Below the pieces are notes generated by a model. The model saw only the letters and a list, made by a program, of their open reading frames with translations, was not told the DNA's origin and searched no databases. A DNA stretch of 64,000 nucleotides from a bacterium (GTDB lineage: Bacteria; Electryoneota; RPQS01), in NCBI GenBank assembly GCA_036504735.1, contig DASXUQ010000010.1:310001-374000 (forward strand). Reading direction: 5' to 3'. Position 1 is the first letter of the stretch. Every line of letters starts with the position of its first letter. The position numbers were made by a program, and so were the translations under genes. Shown here one piece after another: positions 63,512-64,000 of this stretch.

Positions 63512-63586
63512 ATGGCTTTGTCCCGGGAGAAACTGGAAACACCTCGAGTGTTATTTCGTATAATAGCTTGTGAATGTGACGATTAG
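63512..63586 (+). CDS. Possible leader peptide (24 residues) before the phoH-family gene
   Basis: An ATG preceded by GAGG nine bases upstream starts a frame beginning MALSREKLETPRVL and ending ACECDD, with its TAG at the first base of a terminator-like hairpin. Position between promoter and hairpin is what a translated attenuation leader would look like. No run of one regulatory codon is present, so the mechanism is unclear. It may be chance. Confidence 0.25.
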   Translation: MALSREKLETPRVLFRIIACECDD

Positions 63587-63635
63587 CCTCTGTTTCTTAG
63601 GGATGTCTCTGAGAGTGCAGAGGCGTTTCTTGTTT
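63586..63635 (+). terminator. Long terminator-like hairpin in the phoH leader (attenuator candidate)
   Basis: GCCTCTG (63586-63592) pairs with CAGAGGC (63618-63624), and inside it CTTAG (63596-63600) pairs with CTGAG (63609-63613). A T-rich stretch GTTTCTTGTTT follows at 63625-63635. The hairpin lies between the promoter and the gene, suggesting conditional read-through. Confidence 0.45.
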
Positions 63636-63654
63636 AATGATAACGGAGTGCCGC

Positions 63655-64000
63655 TTGACAACACCCAATCGTAATCATACTATGCCACAAACCACTGAAG
63701 AATCGTCAGAGATCGTTGAAATACCTGTGGAAGAAGGAGTGCTCCGGCCACTTTTGGGTCCCGGAGATTCCAATTTGCATTATGTTCAGCGCTTCCTCGG
63801 CTCTCGCGTCACAGCGCGCCGGGAGAAGATCCTGATTCGCGGATCCCAGCCGGACAACACGCAGGCGGTGGATGTTCTGATGGAGATGATTGGCCGCACC
63901 CGTCGCAAAGGCACGCTCTCGCCGATGGATATCGATATTATTCTCCGTCTGTCCGGCAGCGAGGTCAAGCCCAGCGTCGCCGAAGAGGTCCGCATCGATA
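63655..64000 (+). CDS. phoH: PhoH-family ATPase, N-terminal part (cut by window edge)
   Basis: 115 codons to the edge with no stop. After a 30-residue acidic start, LLGPGDSNLHYVQRFLGSRVTARREKILIRG matches (in two halves) the KH-like N-terminal region of PhoH/YbeZ proteins, which precedes the P-loop ATPase domain lying beyond this window. PhoH proteins are linked with RNA metabolism together with YbeY. The TTG at 63655 is favoured because GGAG lies six bases upstream; an in-frame ATG at 63682 has no ribosome site. The Walker motifs cannot be checked here. Confidence 0.82.
   Translation, partial: MTTPNRNHTMPQTTEESSEIVEIPVEEGVLRPLLGPGDSNLHYVQRFLGSRVTARREKILIRGSQPDNTQAVDVLMEMIGRTRRKGTLSPMDIDIILRLSGSEVKPSVAEEVRID

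Larger units (their letters stand above)
63170..63654. other. Intergenic region and leader upstream of the phoH-family gene
   Basis: 485 bases. The left part has several short hairpins: CCGGCC/GGCCGG at 63332-63347, CCGCTGA/TCAGCGG at 63410-63426 and CCCCC/GGGGG near 63285. The right part carries a promoter, a 24-codon open frame and a terminator-like hairpin, described separately. No tRNA or known RNA class is recognised. Confidence 0.6.

Overview
This is a GC-rich (about 60%), gene-dense bacterial chromosome segment with no mobile element, CRISPR array, rRNA or tRNA that I can see. The cell envelope genes (MreBCD, PBP2, RodA, LD-carboxypeptidase, lipoprotein and Sec signals) suggest a diderm. 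A GWxTD-domain lipoprotein, a propeller protein ending in a FlgD-like PNPF domain, a tandem pair of DUF4139 proteins and a 31-residue AURKAIP1/COX24 (bS22-like) ribosomal protein point to the FCB superphylum or a neighbouring candidate phylum such as Zixibacteria, Electryoneota, KSB1 or Latescibacterota. The exact lineage cannot be fixed from the sequence alone.

Layout. A minus-strand operon, yggS-divIVA-punA (1-1949), diverges from a lytic transglycosylase gene that has a long, structured leader. Next come an HU-like gene, the mini ribosomal protein, xseA-xseB-nadK and ftsY-ribH. From 9014 to 39351 nearly everything lies on the plus strand in one tightly packed, often overlapping chain. It runs: propeller protein, recN, murA, dnaE, rimO, GWxTD lipoprotein, ldcA, purN, purH, a small unknown, mreB-mreC-mreD-mrdA-rodA, an M23 peptidase, a rhomboid protease, valS, two DUF4139 proteins and recG. 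Repair, replication, wall-precursor synthesis and the elongasome are therefore physically linked. A second block carries parA-parB, an RlmB-type methyltransferase with a roughly 320-residue repetitive disordered N-terminus, an M23 peptidase with a coiled coil, and a bactofilin.

The ATP synthase locus (44352-56310) has the order Z-I-B-E-F-H-A, then two GT87-type membrane proteins, then G, then a methyltransferase-like gene, a NYN-domain nuclease and a HEAT-repeat protein, then D-C. Five unrelated genes thus sit inside an otherwise standard F-type operon, and the only substantial gaps holding hairpins lie before c, alpha and beta, the multicopy subunits. A strong intrinsic terminator closes the locus. 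The right end holds three uncharacterised exported proteins, a small membrane protein, aspS, and the start of a phoH-family gene whose leader has a good sigma-70 promoter, a 24-codon reading frame and a terminator-like hairpin.

The most unusual points are the interrupted atp operon, the disordered repeat tail on the RlmB-type enzyme, and two candidate regulatory leaders (2088-2335 and 63456-63654). Most other genes are ordinary housekeeping genes.
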